Below, in pieces: positions 37,582 through 47,804 of a stretch of DNA of 64,000 nt; the first letter of the stretch is position 1; each line of letters begins with the position of its first letter. The notes beneath the pieces were generated by a model. It saw nothing but the letters and a program-made list of their open reading frames with translations. It had not been told where the DNA came from and searched no databases. Where the stretch lies: contig OW203748.1 in the NCBI GenBank assembly GCA_934045075.1, forward strand, positions 10,618,794 through 10,682,793, read 5' to 3'. Position numbers and translations under genes: made by a program. The DNA comes from Yponomeuta sedellus (lineage: Eukaryota; Arthropoda; Insecta; Lepidoptera; Yponomeutidae).

Positions 37582-37828
37582 CAGTCTATTTATTCTTACT
37601 TGTCCAATTTAGTAAACAAGATTCTACCCGTAAACTGTAACTTTTTAGTCCAAAACTGCCATATTTCCATAAATAAAGTAACTCGGAACACTCTTTTAGA
37701 TAACACGCTGCCAATTTTATAAATATAGTTCATGAATTTAAGTGAAAATTTCTAGTTTAGGCATCTAATCTTAATTTTAAGGTTCAAATCTTGTTTACTA
37801 AATTGGACAAGTAAGAATAAATAGACTG
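37582..37828 (-). mobile_element. MITE-H, TA-flanked
   Basis: 247 bp, opposite orientation to 34060. TIRs and flanking TA are intact. It retains the segment caagtttag-like/tctagtttaggcatctaatc that 34060 has lost. Confidence 0.88.
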
Positions 37829-37839
37829 TAAGTAATTTT

Positions 37840-37910
37840 ATTCGAAGTAATAAAGGAACTGTGATTTAATGAACGTTACAAGTTAAACTAGGTGTCTATT
37901 TAGTTGTTTA
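37840..37910 (-). mobile_element. Family C, degenerate
   Basis: taattttattcgaagtaata, atgaacgttacaagttaaac, taggtgtctattt. Confidence 0.5.
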
Positions 37911-38037
37911 ATAATTCTTAGTTTATAGGTGTTTTAGGAGGTAAAGAACACCTTAAGCCAAAAGGATGAACCAAATTTGAAAAGACTAAGGATTTTTTCG
38001 GCCATGTCCAACATGATTTAGATTCTAAGTGCTTAGT

Positions 38038-38332
38038 GCGAGTTTTTTAACGACTCGATCGCGTTAACGTAAACTCATATTTCTATGGCATCGAGGAAGC
38101 GCCACCTAGCGACAAGTATGGAAATTAAAATTTCAGAGTGCGAGTTGTAATGGTTTACGTTGATAAGTGGACACGTTTACCAGCCAAAACACGAATAAAC
38201 GCGAGTGCGAGTTGTACTGTGACAGCGTTTTGCCAGTTCGAACGGTTAACTTACTCATACTCACTACTCAATGCTCGATTAATGCGGTAGTAACGTTATT
38301 AGATTGGATCCTTCAAACTCGCACTAAACACT
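38038..38332. mobile_element. MITE-P
   Basis: Ends agtgcttagtgcgagttt and aaactcgcactaaacact are inverted; the agtgcgagtt motif also recurs inside (near 38136 and 38200). Inverse of 61901-62201. The frame MDTFTSQNT… seen in both copies is a shared shadow. No transposase. Confidence 0.8.
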
Positions 38333-38334
38333 CT

Positions 38335-38550
38335 GAGATAGTTGCGTAGTTGTAACGGATCGCCTTTGAATTTCGACAATTGTTAAACCAATTTTCAGAC
38401 AATTAGCAAAATATTGCAAATGTATCATTTCTTACCTCCATAATAATATAAGAATATTTTACAAGCCTTACATCTCATAAAGTAATTCTTTCCTATTATG
38501 TATTGGCAACAAAACGTCAGTTAAGTTTTCGTAACATAAGTGCATTAAAT
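38335..38550. other. No recognised feature
   Basis: AT-rich spacer. Confidence 0.3.
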
Positions 38551-38555
38551 TGACA

Positions 38556-38815
38556 ACGTTCGTCTGTTAGCTTTTAGAATATAAAAATAAAAATAAATAA
38601 ATAAATACGGCTACTGTCGGATAGAACCGATTATATTGCAATAACGTAAGGTTTGTATTGTATAACTTTTCAAAATAGTGAAGAAAAGTTTTATACAGAG
38701 CAGGAAGTAGTACCGAAGTTTCACACTCGTGTGCTTTCGGCGAAAACCGAAGCCTCCTGCTTTAGAGCCCGAGGTATATTCTAAAAGCTGACAAACTGTA
38801 CTAATATGGTTTTAG
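38556..38815 (+). repeat. Family W, possible TIR element
   Basis: Left tctgttagcttttagaatat (38560s) and right atattctaaaagctgacaaa (about 38792-38811) are inverted. The right half matches 15266-15400 in inverse (cagagcaggaagtagta, gtgtgctttcggcgaaaacc). An internal (AAAT)n lies at 38583-38610. Confidence 0.55.
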
Positions 38816-38819
38816 ATAT

Positions 38820-39070
38820 AGGTACAGTGCACGCAAGATAGAAAACAGGGCACAGGGGGTGTAAAAGGACGGAATACCCCTGTGAGGGGAACGCAGACCC
38901 ACTCATTCAAAAAATCATGCTCGCCCGATTTCTATTGATTTCTATTTCACCCGAATCTATAAATAATGCAATTTCAATGAATGCATATTTAATGCATTTT
39001 TGCATTAAAATTTGTTACAATATTGGGGGAAGTACATGTTAAAAGGATTTTAAACAGTGGTTTAGTGTTA
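38820..39070. other. No recognised feature
   Basis: No partner and no frame. Confidence 0.3.
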
Positions 39071-39074
39071 TAAA

Positions 39075-39385
39075 AAAATATTCCCAATATATTCAATAAA
39101 ATAAAAGATAATAATACTGCGTTCAGCCATTTTGACTGAAACACCAATCACACCGCGTGGCGTCATGCTTAGGTAAACATTAATGTTTGTTTGCTTGGGC
39201 GTGACGTCAGATTCGACGCCATGACACTGCGAGCTGTATTCCCACATATTTGAAGTAATTTTAGAAAAATGGCTTTAACCTTCGTTATACTTTACTTTTT
39301 GACTGAAAAATTGGGTTTTTTGTAAATAATAAATGCAATAAGGAAGAGGATTTAAAAATCTTTCGTCATGCCTATTGCAGATAAA
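39075..39385 (+). repeat. Family S with internal deletion
   Basis: Colinear with 33478-33858 but lacks about 40 bp (the ttcacccgtgctttgttg region). taggtaaacattaatgtttg is joined to cttgggcgtgacgtcagatt. Confidence 0.6.
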
Positions 39386-39404
39386 ACAGCACACACTTGT
39401 AACG

Positions 39405-39640
39405 TTCATTTATAACCTACTAGCTGACCCAGCGAACCTCGTACCGCTTACCAGTCGAATCTTAATTTTTTTATTTTTCTTTTCGTAAGAACCATCCTCG
39501 TACTAAAAGGAATATTCTTAAAAAAATGATTAGCAAAATCGGTTCAGCTGCTCTGGAGATTTTCGCTTACCAACACATTCAGCGATTCACTTTTATATTT
39601 TAGATGAGTTTCTGTGTTACTTCGAATAGAATCACTTCGA
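39405..39640. mobile_element. Family C remnant split by Helitron-E
   Basis: cacacttgtaacgttcattt at the left and gagtttctgtgttacttcga at the right are adjoining parts of the family C 3' end (sense), interrupted by 39420-39604. Confidence 0.6.
39420..39604 (-). mobile_element. Helitron-E, complete, inserted in family C
   Basis: Minus strand: A|TCTAAAATATAAAAGTGAAT … gggtcagctag|T. The A|T target and exact TC/CTAG ends agree with Helitron insertion. Confidence 0.7.
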
Positions 39641-39644
39641 CTTG

Positions 39645-39925
39645 GATTTCCTATCCATAGTTTAATTTACAAAGTGACAGTTGAGTTTGAATTCGGCTCA
39701 CACCCAGCAACTGTGGTTGTTCTTCTTCGTGGCTTCGTAGCATCTTCCCAAGTAGAATTTATGTAGCACAAGCCCTTATCAGTTCTCCGTCCAGTAGTAT
39801 GCAGGCACACGGGACAAAAGAGATGACAAGGGTTCGTATCTACATCGAAATCTTCCTTCTGCAGTTTTTCTTCTAGATTTTTGCCACAGCGCCATCTTGT
39901 GAGGAGTTTGCTCTTCAAGCAAAGT
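39645..39925 (-). other. Unrecognised 83-residue frame
   Basis: A minus-strand frame (39667-39918) contains a small cysteine/histidine cluster (CHLFCPVC) and a basic PRRRTTT stretch. It matches no family I know. It could be a fragment of an unidentified element or chance. Confidence 0.2.
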
Positions 39926-39964
39926 TTTTCAAGCTGTAATTTTTGTTTATGTACATTATTCGTA

Positions 39965-40125
39965 ATACAGAGAGTATTGTAAAGAGGTTCGAAATTTCAC
40001 TGGTGCTGGTAAGTCGCCCATTAGCTCAGTTGAGAGAGCGCTGGCATGGTTGACCAGAGGTCGCGGGTTCGAGTCCCAGTACGGGTGGAATTTTTAGCTT
40101 CTAAATAGGTTTTTTAAAATTATAC
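39965..40125 (+). mobile_element. SINE-A monomer, diverged
   Basis: aatacagagagtattgtaaa, A box tagctcagttgagagagcg, B box gggttcgagtccc, tail agcttctaaataggtttttt. The anticodon loop differs (atggttg). Confidence 0.8.
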
Positions 40126-40249
40126 GTACGCATCTATTTTCAGTTACTATAATAAGTTTCTTAGTTAAGCATGTACCATTCAAACATATCTAAAATAATT
40201 CGATTTGTTTGTACAGCTGCTGCCTTGTTCAATATATTGCCCCAGTCCA

Positions 40250-40310
40250 TCCAAAGGTTGTCTGAAAGAGATCACTTTTAGTGACAAGGCTGTACCAATA
40301 CACGGCGATA
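40250..40310 (+). mobile_element. Family G fragment
   Basis: catccaaaggttgtctgaaa, gagatcacttttagtgacaa, ggctgtacc. Confidence 0.5.
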
Positions 40311-40332
40311 ACAGGCCTATAGTATATTAATT

Positions 40333-40873
40333 GTTCTTACTTGTTTATTTTAATGAACGAGATTCTACGTAGAAGTAGAAATTTTTGCCGAAAACTGTCA
40401 CACTCCCATAAACAAAAGGACCTGTGAACCTATTTTAGATAACATGCTGACAATTATGTAAGCAAAGTTCATGAACTTTCAAGAAAATATTAAAATTTAA
40501 TTGAATCGAAATCGAAATTGAAAAATGGTTAATTATCGCGCAAAAAACTAAAAAAATACTATTTAAAATACTATAAAAAATACTATAAAAATACACAAAA
40601 TACAATTGATTTTCAGCACATCCCGAGTATTTGCTAGCCATTGACAGGCACCATAGTAGTTAATAGGACAGTTGTCACGTTGAACAATTACATAAGGTGG
40701 AGATTTTAAGGAGTTTATACAACATATTTTAAACTTTCGCGACTTGTACACATATAATATTTTCGGGGCTATACAAAATGTGTAGTTTAAAAATATGTTT
40801 TGGTGTCAACTATCAATTTTAAGGTTAGAATCTTGTTTACAACATTGAACAAGTAAGGATAAATAGGCCGTAG
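40333..40873 (+). mobile_element. Old MITE-H split by other sequence
   Basis: 40338-40500 is a diverged left part (ttcttacttgtttattttaa, ttttagataacatgctgaca). 40803-40873 is the right end (attttaaggttagaatcttg, caagtaaggataaatagg). About 300 bp lie between, including a PLE-M end at 40716-40775. Confidence 0.6.
40716..40775 (-). mobile_element. PLE-M terminal fragment
   Basis: acatattttaaactttcgcg, acttgtacacatataatatt, ttcggggct: the same ~60 bp that forms the outer end of 63101-63468. Confidence 0.65.
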
Positions 40874-40879
40874 AGAAGT

Positions 40880-41190
40880 GTTTGACCTATTTTTTGACGA
40901 ACAATGAACTGAAAAAATCGTCCTTATTATGCGCCGCTAAACTCCATCCACGCCAGCCCTCCCCACGCCAAGTGCCTGCAACAATAGACAAAATACTAAT
41001 TAAATTCAAGTGAAGCACAAAGAACAGTTAATTGGGGACCAATTTGGCATTCATTCACAGTCTTATTTTATTATTTTGATGACAAAGATGTCTGGTATTA
41101 AAGCCAGTATACTCATATAATTATATTATTCAACAAAACCACATCACAAATTATTGCCATTAACAGTGAAATGTCATTAAAAAATCGATC
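40880..41190. other. No recognised feature
   Basis: A short family C-like piece lies around 41085-41110 (aagatgtctggtattaaagc). Otherwise unassigned. Confidence 0.35.
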
Positions 41191-41196
41191 GATCGA

Positions 41197-41560
41197 TATC
41201 AACCCATGTCTGTCCCCACTGCTGAGGCACGGGTCTCTTCCTGCATCGCAGGAAGGTTAGGCCATACTCCACCACGGGGGCCAAGTCCGGGTTGCTGGAG
41301 GATTGTAAGACAGTGGCGGGCCTTACTGTAAGAAGTTATCAAGCCGCCCATAAGCCCTCTGACATGGCTTAACGACTGTCGTTACATGACAGCCGGCACC
41401 AACGGCTTAGCGTGCCTTGCGAAGCACGGAAGCACTCGGAAAAATGCCACTTGCGGTAGTCACGGGACGCTCACCCGTCCTGTACCTGACCGCGCCTGTT
41501 GTTGCCTAACCAATCGGTTGATTCCAATCACTCGGTTCGCCTAGGCCGCGAGCGCTTCGT
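41197..41560 (-). mobile_element. SINE-B, full length
   Basis: Antisense, from a (GATC)n-like tail (atcgatcgatcgatatcaac) to gccgcgagcgcttcg. The 5S-like block is intact apart from an acccgtcctg variant. Confidence 0.88.
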
Positions 41561-41649
41561 TGTAACGTAATGTAACGTTTGAACGATGCTTTTTGGGATT
41601 TCCACTTATCATACGTATATTATAAAAGTAGGTATCACAGATATTAAGA

Positions 41650-41920
41650 ACCTATTTAGAGGCTAACAATTCCACCCATGCCGGGATTCGAACCCGCGAC
41701 CTCTGGCTATCCGTGCCAGCGCTCTTTCCAACTGAGCTAATGGGCGACTTCGCCCATAAAAGCCCGTTAGTGCATTTAAAATAAAAATAATAAATAATAT
41801 TGGCCTTTTGCATCTACTTAATGAGATGATTTATACAGCGTCCTGTGGCATCTTCACCCACACTAGATGGGTGAAGGGACCACTCCGACGCTGTAGTGCC
41901 TTAAAAATAAAAATAGTATA
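41650..41920 (-). mobile_element. SINE-A with nested SINE-I end, 13-bp TSD
   Basis: TSD acagatattaaga at 41637-41649 and 41921-41933. 41650-41755 is an antisense SINE-A (B box gggattcgaaccc, A box aactgagctaatgg); then comes a sense SINE-A tail. Within the tail sits an antisense SINE-I 3' end (about 41795-41900). The tail sequence tagtgc-tt-aaaataaaaata is present on both sides of the SINE-I piece, as if it were its own TSD. Confidence 0.8.
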
Positions 41921-41933
41921 ACAGATATTAAGA

Positions 41934-42016
41934 TTTTTCATGTTTACATTTTGCAAAACCTACTATAGAACAAGTTATGATTTTTATTCCATTGGTGGCG
42001 CTAGTTTGCGCCCCTA
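41934..42016 (-). repeat. Family V fragment
   Basis: atttttcatgtttacatttt, acaagttatgatttttattc, cattggtggcgctagtttgc. Confidence 0.6.
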
Positions 42017-42350
42017 AGATAAGATAAGATAAGATAAGATAGGATAAGAATATTCTTTATTGTTTACCGGAAAATTGCTGCAGCAGATACAGAAGGTAAC
42101 CTACTAAGCCCTGGCGTCCTAGAAATATGACATCGCGAATAACTTTCTTAATTCACACCCAATGATTTAGTAGGACGTCCGGAAAACTTACTGTTCCAGG
42201 TCCAATATTTTCCTCATCCTTTTTTGGACAACAAGAAGAAAAAGTTCTTCAAAATGTACGTAGTTTTAGGAGACATGAAGTAACTCTTACCTCCAGGGCT
42301 TTGGAGGATAAGATACAATTGGCGGCCTTATTGCTAATACCTAAAGCGAA
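42017..42350 (-). mobile_element. Family G with (GATAA)n tail
   Basis: (AAGAT)n at 42017-42046, agaatattctttattgttta, then a body and ggcggccttattgctaatac at the 5' side. The tail repeats the pentamer at the end of the 4765-4900 copy. Confidence 0.6.
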
Positions 42351-42363
42351 CGTGACCATACAT

Positions 42364-42597
42364 TTCTTCTTCTTCAGGCTATATTAGTCCACTGCTGTAC
42401 ATAGCCCTCCCCTAATGAGCGCAAGGTTGTGCCATCATTGGGGGGTAATGCCCATAATCCCCACGCTGGGCATGCGGGGGCATTGTACTGCAGGGGGCGC
42501 TGCTGCCCACCCCCCGGTTTGTGTCCCTTAGTCGCCTTTTACGACACCCGCGGGAAGAATTTGGGTTGGTGCTATTCTCTTCGCCGACACCACACAG
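42364..42597 (-). mobile_element. SINE-D, full length, 8-bp TSD
   Basis: ccatacat at 42356-42363 and 42598-42605. On the minus strand it starts at gctgtgtggtgtcggc and ends tatagcctgaagaagaagaa. A short deletion (the ggttggggatcgcagttcgg part) distinguishes it from 23764-24012. Confidence 0.85.
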
Positions 42598-42784
42598 CCA
42601 TACATAATACTTCAGTTTCAAGAGTTCAATGTGTTTTTTACTAAACATTGTAACAAAACAATCCGTTTTCAGCACGCGTAAGAATATTTATAGTTGGCTT
42701 CACCTCTGTTCGCTTGTTAGAAGCACGCCCTAGCGCAGGCGTTATACAATAACAATTGCCACTAGATCGCGGGTGGCTCACAAT

Positions 42785-43040
42785 TTACACTTGATGTAAA
42801 AACCTAACTGCAAAGTAGGTACTCGGGGCTGCAAGTGATGCAAATTACTTCAGCCAGATGTCGCTGCCTGCACGTTATACAGAGAATATTGTAAAGAGGT
42901 TCGAAATTTCACTGATGCCGGTGAGTCACCCATTAGCTCAGGTTGGAAAGGGCGCTGGCACGTATAGCCAAAGGTCGCGGGTTCGAATCCCGGCATGGGT
43001 AGAATTTTTAGCCTCTAAATAGGGTTTTGAAAATTGTAAA
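42785..43040 (+). mobile_element. SINE-A, nearly full unit
   Basis: From tgatgtaaaaacctaactgc through gcaagtgatgcaaattactt, the tRNA-like domain (A box with an extra g: tagctcaggttgg; B box gggttcgaatccc) to ctctaaatagggttttga. Confidence 0.85.
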
Positions 43041-43174
43041 AGAAGGTAATAAATATTTTTTTTCGATTATTTATAACTGGCAGAGCTAGTCTATATTTTC
43101 CATTGGTTTATGAACTTTGTTTCAAAGTAGTAAGGTTTAATTTGGAGCGGGAACTAAAAACTAAGTAACAATAC

Positions 43175-43250
43175 TTTCGATTTCTGAATTGAAAATTGCA
43201 CTAGGTGAATACTGTAAGTATCGTTCTGTCACGCTCTTTTCTGGAAAGTT
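43175..43250. mobile_element. MITE-Y fragment
   Basis: tttctgaattgaaaattgca, gtatcgttctgtcacgctct. It joins MITE-H directly. Confidence 0.5.
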
Positions 43251-43450
43251 AACCTTAAAATTGAGATTAGATGCCTAAACTAGACATTTTCTCGCAAATT
43301 CAACTATGTTTATAAAATTGGCAGCGTGTTATCTAAAAGTGTGTTCCAAGTTACTTCATTTATGGAAATATGGCAGTTTTGGACTAAAAAGTTACAGTTT
43401 ACGGGTAGAATCTTGTTTACTAAATTGGACAAGTAAGAATAAATAGACTG
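43251..43450 (+). mobile_element. MITE-H, left TIR lost
   Basis: From gttaaccttaaaattgagat to agaataaatagactg, followed by TA. The left TIR is replaced by the MITE-Y fragment. Confidence 0.8.
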
Positions 43451-43559
43451 TACAATTAATTACTTACTTAGTTTTCTAGGTTCTAGGCCTAGAATATTAA
43501 TACTACATTCTAGGCTATAATAATGTTCTATCACTTCACATATATTAATTTATGATGTT

Positions 43560-43745
43560 TACCTTTTGAAAAAACCTATTAAAAACAAGTTACGATTTTT
43601 ATTCCATTGATGGCGCCTCTAAGATAAGATAGGATAAGAATATTATTTATTGTATACCGGAAACTTGCTACAGAAACAGTAGACACAGAAGATAAGATAC
43701 AATTGGCGGCCTTATTGCCAATAGCAATTTCTTCGAGGCAGCCTC
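43560..43745 (-). repeat. Family V and family G fragments
   Basis: V: accttttgaaaaaacctatt, acaagttacgatttttattc. G: aagataggataagaatatta, aagatacaattggcggcctt. V and G lie next to each other again, as at 41934-42350 and 4480-4900, so they may be parts of one element. Confidence 0.6.
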
Positions 43746-43792
43746 AAATCTAAGAGCCTTAATTCAGAAACTGGTCGCTAGTCACACCTCTA

Positions 43793-44049
43793 CAGTCCAT
43801 TTATTCTTACTTGTCCAATTTAGGAAACAAGATTCTAACCTTAAAATTGAGATTAGATGCCTAAACTAGACATTTTCTCGCAAATTCATTAACTATCATG
43901 AACAATGTTTATAAAATTGGCAGCGTGTTAACTAAAAGAGTGTTCCAAGGTACTTCATTTATGGAAATATGGCAGTTTTGTACTAAACAGTAACAGTTTA
44001 AGGGTAGAATCTTGTTTACTAAATTGGACAAGTAAGAATAAATATACTG
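43793..44049 (+). mobile_element. MITE-H, full length, TA-flanked
   Basis: 257 bp with both TIRs (a few point changes) and TA at 43791-43792 and 44050-44051. Confidence 0.88.
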
Positions 44050-44309
44050 TAATTGGTTTGAGGCGCACGCGCAAAAGCCTGGCGCCATCCATCTTGACTA
44101 ATTAGACAGTAAAAGCAGCAGCGAGGGCCTCTAAACCATTTTTCATTCTTCAGACCCCTTTCATAATACACTAAGCAGGGCGCTGTTATTAGCTAGGTAT
44201 GTCCGAAGTGACTGGTGGGGCACGATTTGTACGAGCGACTTGGGCCCCAATGATTGTGTAAGTACTGTACCGCACTACTTATTAAAACTCTTAATGAAAT
44301 AATAATAAT

Positions 44310-44430
44310 CTTCTTCAAGCTATATTAGTTCACTGCTGGACATTAGCCGTCTCCTAATGAGCGCCATAGCGCAAGGTTGTGCCATCATTGGGGGGGGGTA
44401 ATGCCCATAATCCCCATATTTTAGGTATAG
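44310..44430 (-). mobile_element. SINE-D/RTE 3' end fragment
   Basis: cttcttcaagctatattagt, tgagcgccatagcgcaaggt, gtaatgcccataatcccc. It is followed by a (TG)n run at 44437-44462. Confidence 0.7.
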
Positions 44431-44436
44431 AAGTGT

Positions 44437-44465
44437 GTATGTGTGTGTGTGTGTGTATGTGTGAG
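44437..44465. repeat. (TG)n microsatellite
   Basis: gtgtgtgtgtgtgtatgtg-type run with tat interruptions. Confidence 0.8.
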
Positions 44466-44725
44466 CACGTGCATGTGTATAATATATATTAATATATGTG
44501 TGAATAAATAATAAAATTATCACCATTTAGAACAGTCAAAGAGGATGTAATGTTGTATGAGCAGTAATTATCTATGCTTTATAAAGCAATAGCCTTATCT
44601 TTTTACTATATCAAAACCCTAGCCTAGCTGCGGGTCTCAACACGACTGACACCTAAACAAAACGTAACGATATTCTTCAAATAATTTAACCTATGCCTAG
44701 ACGGCTACGCCGGCCAGCTACTTTA

Positions 44726-45098
44726 AAGGCCTGCGCAGACGAGGTACTATCCCCCGCGTACTTTTTGTCCGTCGATATCGATCTCTTATAAATTGTATCG
44801 AATAACGCACACAAAGGACTAAAAGTACCCCGTACAATAAGTCCCTTAAGTTACCGAGGATATCAAGAGACCGGACTGGACAAAAGTTCGGTGTTTTCCT
44901 TAAAACGCCTTTTCTTTTTCAACTTCATGTAAATTTCTGAAAACTTCCATAGCGTACGCTTCACTCAATTTCCGGGAAACGAATGACAGCACACCGTAGG
45001 CGTTGATTCCACGAAAAGTAGGTACAACGAGGGCATTTCTACACGATTCAGGGACTTTTGTCCCTCGGGTACAAAAGTCCTTCGTCTGCGCAGGTCTT
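44726..45098 (+). mobile_element. MITE-T
   Basis: TIRs aaggcctgcgcagacga and tcgtctgcgcaggtctt. Inside, gtcgatatcgatctcttata, acgccttttctttttcaact and agcgtacgcttcactcaatt match 54506-54895 in inverse. Flanks contain TAA on both sides (PIF/Harbinger-like?), but the target is not certain. Confidence 0.75.
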
Positions 45099-45194
45099 AA
45101 AGAAGTATCGTTACAGTACCGAAAAAAAGTTTCGCTTCGCCTTTGGCCTACGTAGTTCGAACCGAGATTTCCACTCTTAACCTCGTAGTAATGC

Positions 45195-45245
45195 TGATTT
45201 ACATTTGCTTAATTTTCATGCTTTTTAAGCATGCTTTACACAGAG
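45195..45245. repeat. Left member of a 45-bp inverted pair
   Basis: acatttgcttaattttcatg, ctttttaagcatgctttaca. Reverse complement at 46243-46290. The pair brackets a SINE-A and a SINE-I copy about 1 kb apart. Confidence 0.6.
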
Positions 45246-45262
45246 GTAGAATAGAATAGAGG

Positions 45263-45430
45263 AAATTTCACTGATGCCGGTGAGTCGCCCATTGGCTCAA
45301 TGGTAGAGCGCTGGCACGGGTAGCCAGAGGTTGCGGGTTCGAATCCCGGCATGGGTGAAATTTTTAGCCTCTAAATAGGTTTTTAAATTTGTCCTTAGCA
45401 CGGGTTAGTGCATTAAAAATAAAAATAGTA
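45263..45430 (+). mobile_element. SINE-A short form, 11-bp TSD
   Basis: tagaatagagg at 45252-45262 and 45431-45441. The 168-bp element starts aaatttcactgatgccggtg, contains A box ttggctcaatggtagagcg and B box gggttcgaatccc, and ends cattaaaaataaaaatagt. This is a conventional tRNA-SINE layout without inverted arm, so the short unit can move alone. Confidence 0.92.
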
Positions 45431-45534
45431 TAGAATAGAGGCGTCAAAAGCGTACAGGGCCAGCGATTTTTTTTGTGTTAACATATGAATAAAATTAAGA
45501 CAGTGAATTAAGCTTTCTCTGAAAGATAGATTAT

Positions 45535-45830
45535 GGGCTACATTACCACGCGCTTCCACGGAATTGCTATTCTTTACGGATGTACGATTGTGGCGTTTCT
45601 ATTCTATTCTGCCTCATATATAATAAATAATAATATTGGCCTTTTGCAAAGGCCTTAACGCGGCTGATTAGAGTGCACTTAGGTAGAGTTTGATATGCTG
45701 TCGACCGTGCCTACGTCTGCATTTCACTCCGATCATCCCCAAGTAGCAACTTACACAAAGCTTCTTGTAGACCTGAGCATTCACGGTTAATTCTAGCGAA
45801 TGTTCATTACTGGAAAGAATAATCATGTAT
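45535..45830. repeat. Repeat shared with 27.1 kb
   Basis: 45665-45815 is the inverse of 27115-27255 (catttcactccgatcatccc, agcattcacggttaattcta, gcgaatgttcattac). 45535-45565 resembles family X. Confidence 0.5.
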
Positions 45831-45840
45831 CAATGACATT

Positions 45841-46236
45841 CAAGGCTTTTTTTTGCATCTAGGTACTTAATGAGATGATTTATACAGCGTCCAGTGGTAT
45901 CTTCACTCACACTACAGCGTCGGAGTGGTACCTTCACCCATCTAATGCCTGGGACATGGTTTTATAGATGGTGTAGGCTTGCCCAGCACCTATACCATCC
46001 TGACAGCTCAGTCGGCCTAGCCCACAGGAAAGACTAGTCAATACGTGCGGAGCCAACCAAGTCGCGGGTTTCCTCATGATGTTTTCCTTCACCGTTAGCG
46101 TGTGGTATTGCGACTACAAATTCGCAAATGTACGTAACTTTGAAATTAAACAAAGTCATTGGTACATGCCCACACTCGGGATCGAACCTGGGGCTCTCGC
46201 TTGCGAGCGGCGGTAGCTCAGTGGGTAGAACCATGG
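45841..46236 (-). mobile_element. SINE-I with inverted 5' tip
   Basis: Antisense from the tail (tttttgcatctaggtactta) through the hairpin region and body to B box gggatcgaacctggggctct. At 46205 the orientation flips: gcggtagctcagtgggtaga is sense. Thus only the first ~35 bp of the head (A box) are inverted relative to the rest. Confidence 0.85.
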
Positions 46237-46342
46237 AGCTCTGTATAAAGCATGCTTAAAAAGCATGAAATTAAAGCAAATGTATATCAGGCCTTCGGCC
46301 GCACGTAGCAAGCGCCGAGGTTTCTTAATACTACACACAGTG

Positions 46343-46468
46343 CAATTCTCAATTCAGACACCGGCCCTAAGTATATACTTAACTAACGTTCTGTCACGCT
46401 CTTTTCTGGGATATTCGGAGAGACGGCGCTACTGTTAACTATTACTTAGCGAAGCTCTCATTTCAGAA
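46343..46468. mobile_element. MITE-Y, rearranged
   Basis: A right end (aattctcaattcagacaccg) is followed by a body (gttctgtcacgctcttttct) and a second right end (ctcatttcagaaactggccc). Probably one copy inserted beside another. Confidence 0.6.
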
Positions 46469-46482
46469 ACTGGCCCTTAGCC

Positions 46483-46800
46483 TGAAATGAAATGAAAAGG
46501 TTTTATTCAAAGTAGCCAGAAACTGCGGCTTGATGAACGTCACAATTCAAACTAGGTTTCTGTTTCAAAATCTAGATCATTTTGTAGAAAAAATGAACAA
46601 AAAAAACCAAACTTAGTCTTTTCAAAGTCCTTAATTAACAGAGTTTACATAATTATTATAAAACATAGAACTCATACATTGCACTGGCTTTAATTCCAGA
46701 CCGCACTGTCATCTAAATAATTCTTTATTGTTATAGTAGCCCTTTTGGAACAAAGTGCGCTTAACATATTTTTTGAACCGCGATTCAGGCAAGCCTAATA
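46483..46800 (-). mobile_element. Family C, full unit
   Basis: gaaatgaaaaggttttattc to ccgcgattcaggcaagcct, antisense. Same limits as 18108 and 58005. Confidence 0.75.
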
Positions 46801-46804
46801 TATC

Positions 46805-47700
46805 TTCAGGGATACAAAAGTCGTCGCCTCATAGTTGGGTTATTGTAAGCAGCAAGCGATGAGGATTATTAACACTAACAGACACTAAGGTGTCCTTGCA
46901 ATGTTTTCCTTTGCAGTCAGTCAGTGGTATTGTATCAGTTAGTGGTATTGTACTATAGCTTCACAAATGTACATAACTTAATGTAAATAATGTACATAAT
47001 TAAGACACCAAACCCACGACCTCTAGAACAAGAAGCCGACGTTCTACCAGCGCTCTGTACCAACGCTGTAAAGCTGGATAGGTACGAAAATTGTTTTCTC
47101 ACAACTCGCAGCGTTTAGAGGTACAAATCAAACGGACCCGAGCAATCTTTAAAAGTCCGCAGCACTCGATAGAAACAACAAAACCTAACGACACATCGGT
47201 GACCCGCAAAAAGTCGCCAGTGAGGAACGGCACAGGGCCGCATTCAGGACGCCGCGGTCACAATACGATTCACGCAGGGCGCCGGGGTCAAAATTTGGAG
47301 TTAATACTATCGGCAATGGTTGCGCTGATTAATTTCCGATTTAAAAGTTGCATCACTAAATACCAACTGTCATATTTATAAGAGGTATCTTTAAATAAAG
47401 AATATTCTTATCTTATCTTTTGACCAAAACACTCTTACGTTGAATGTTTAGCGGACAGTATTTCCTATAAGAACCAGCTTTAACCGACATTATAGAAGAC
47501 TAGAAATGTTTACTCAGTTTCATAATTATGATATTACTTATTAGAGAATTTGCCTTTATGAATTTACGGAACATGTTTATCGTGCTGTAATTTTGTTGTG
47601 TAGTGCAGAAAAGCTCGCGGTGCACTGCCGCCAACAAAAAAAAAATTAAATTTCTCACAGATACTTTTAGCCAAAAATGTCTTTCGATAACCTCAATAAA
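46805..47700. other. No gene; tRNA-like decay and tandem GC motif
   Basis: 46985-47060 looks like an antisense tRNA-like repeat head (acccacgacctctagaacaa, gttctaccagcgctctgt). 47085-47400 includes an imperfect tandem cgccgcggtcacaatacgat / cgccggggtcaaaatttgga, in a 96-residue frame without known domains. 47385-47415 is a family G tail. Confidence 0.4.
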
Positions 47701-47707
47701 ACCTTTG

Positions 47708-47800
47708 GCCTTTTCATCTACGTAATGAGATGATTCATACAGCGTCCAGTGGCACATTCACTGACACTAGATGGGCAAAGGGACTACTTAGTAACTGCAG
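47708..47800 (-). mobile_element. SINE-I 3' end, decayed
   Basis: ctttggccttttcatctacg, tacagcgtccagtggcacat, gatgggcaaagggactac: antisense tail and half of the hairpin. Confidence 0.65.
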
Positions 47801-47804
47801 TTCC

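Noticed and set aside
38167..38349. Conserved small protein MDTFTSQNT… also at 61773-62066
   Set aside because: Both lie in MITE-P; conservation is explained by the element, and the frame crosses its TIR.
47091..47381. 96-residue basic protein
   Set aside because: No domain, no codon pattern and no conservation evidence in the window; it includes an imperfect tandem repeat.
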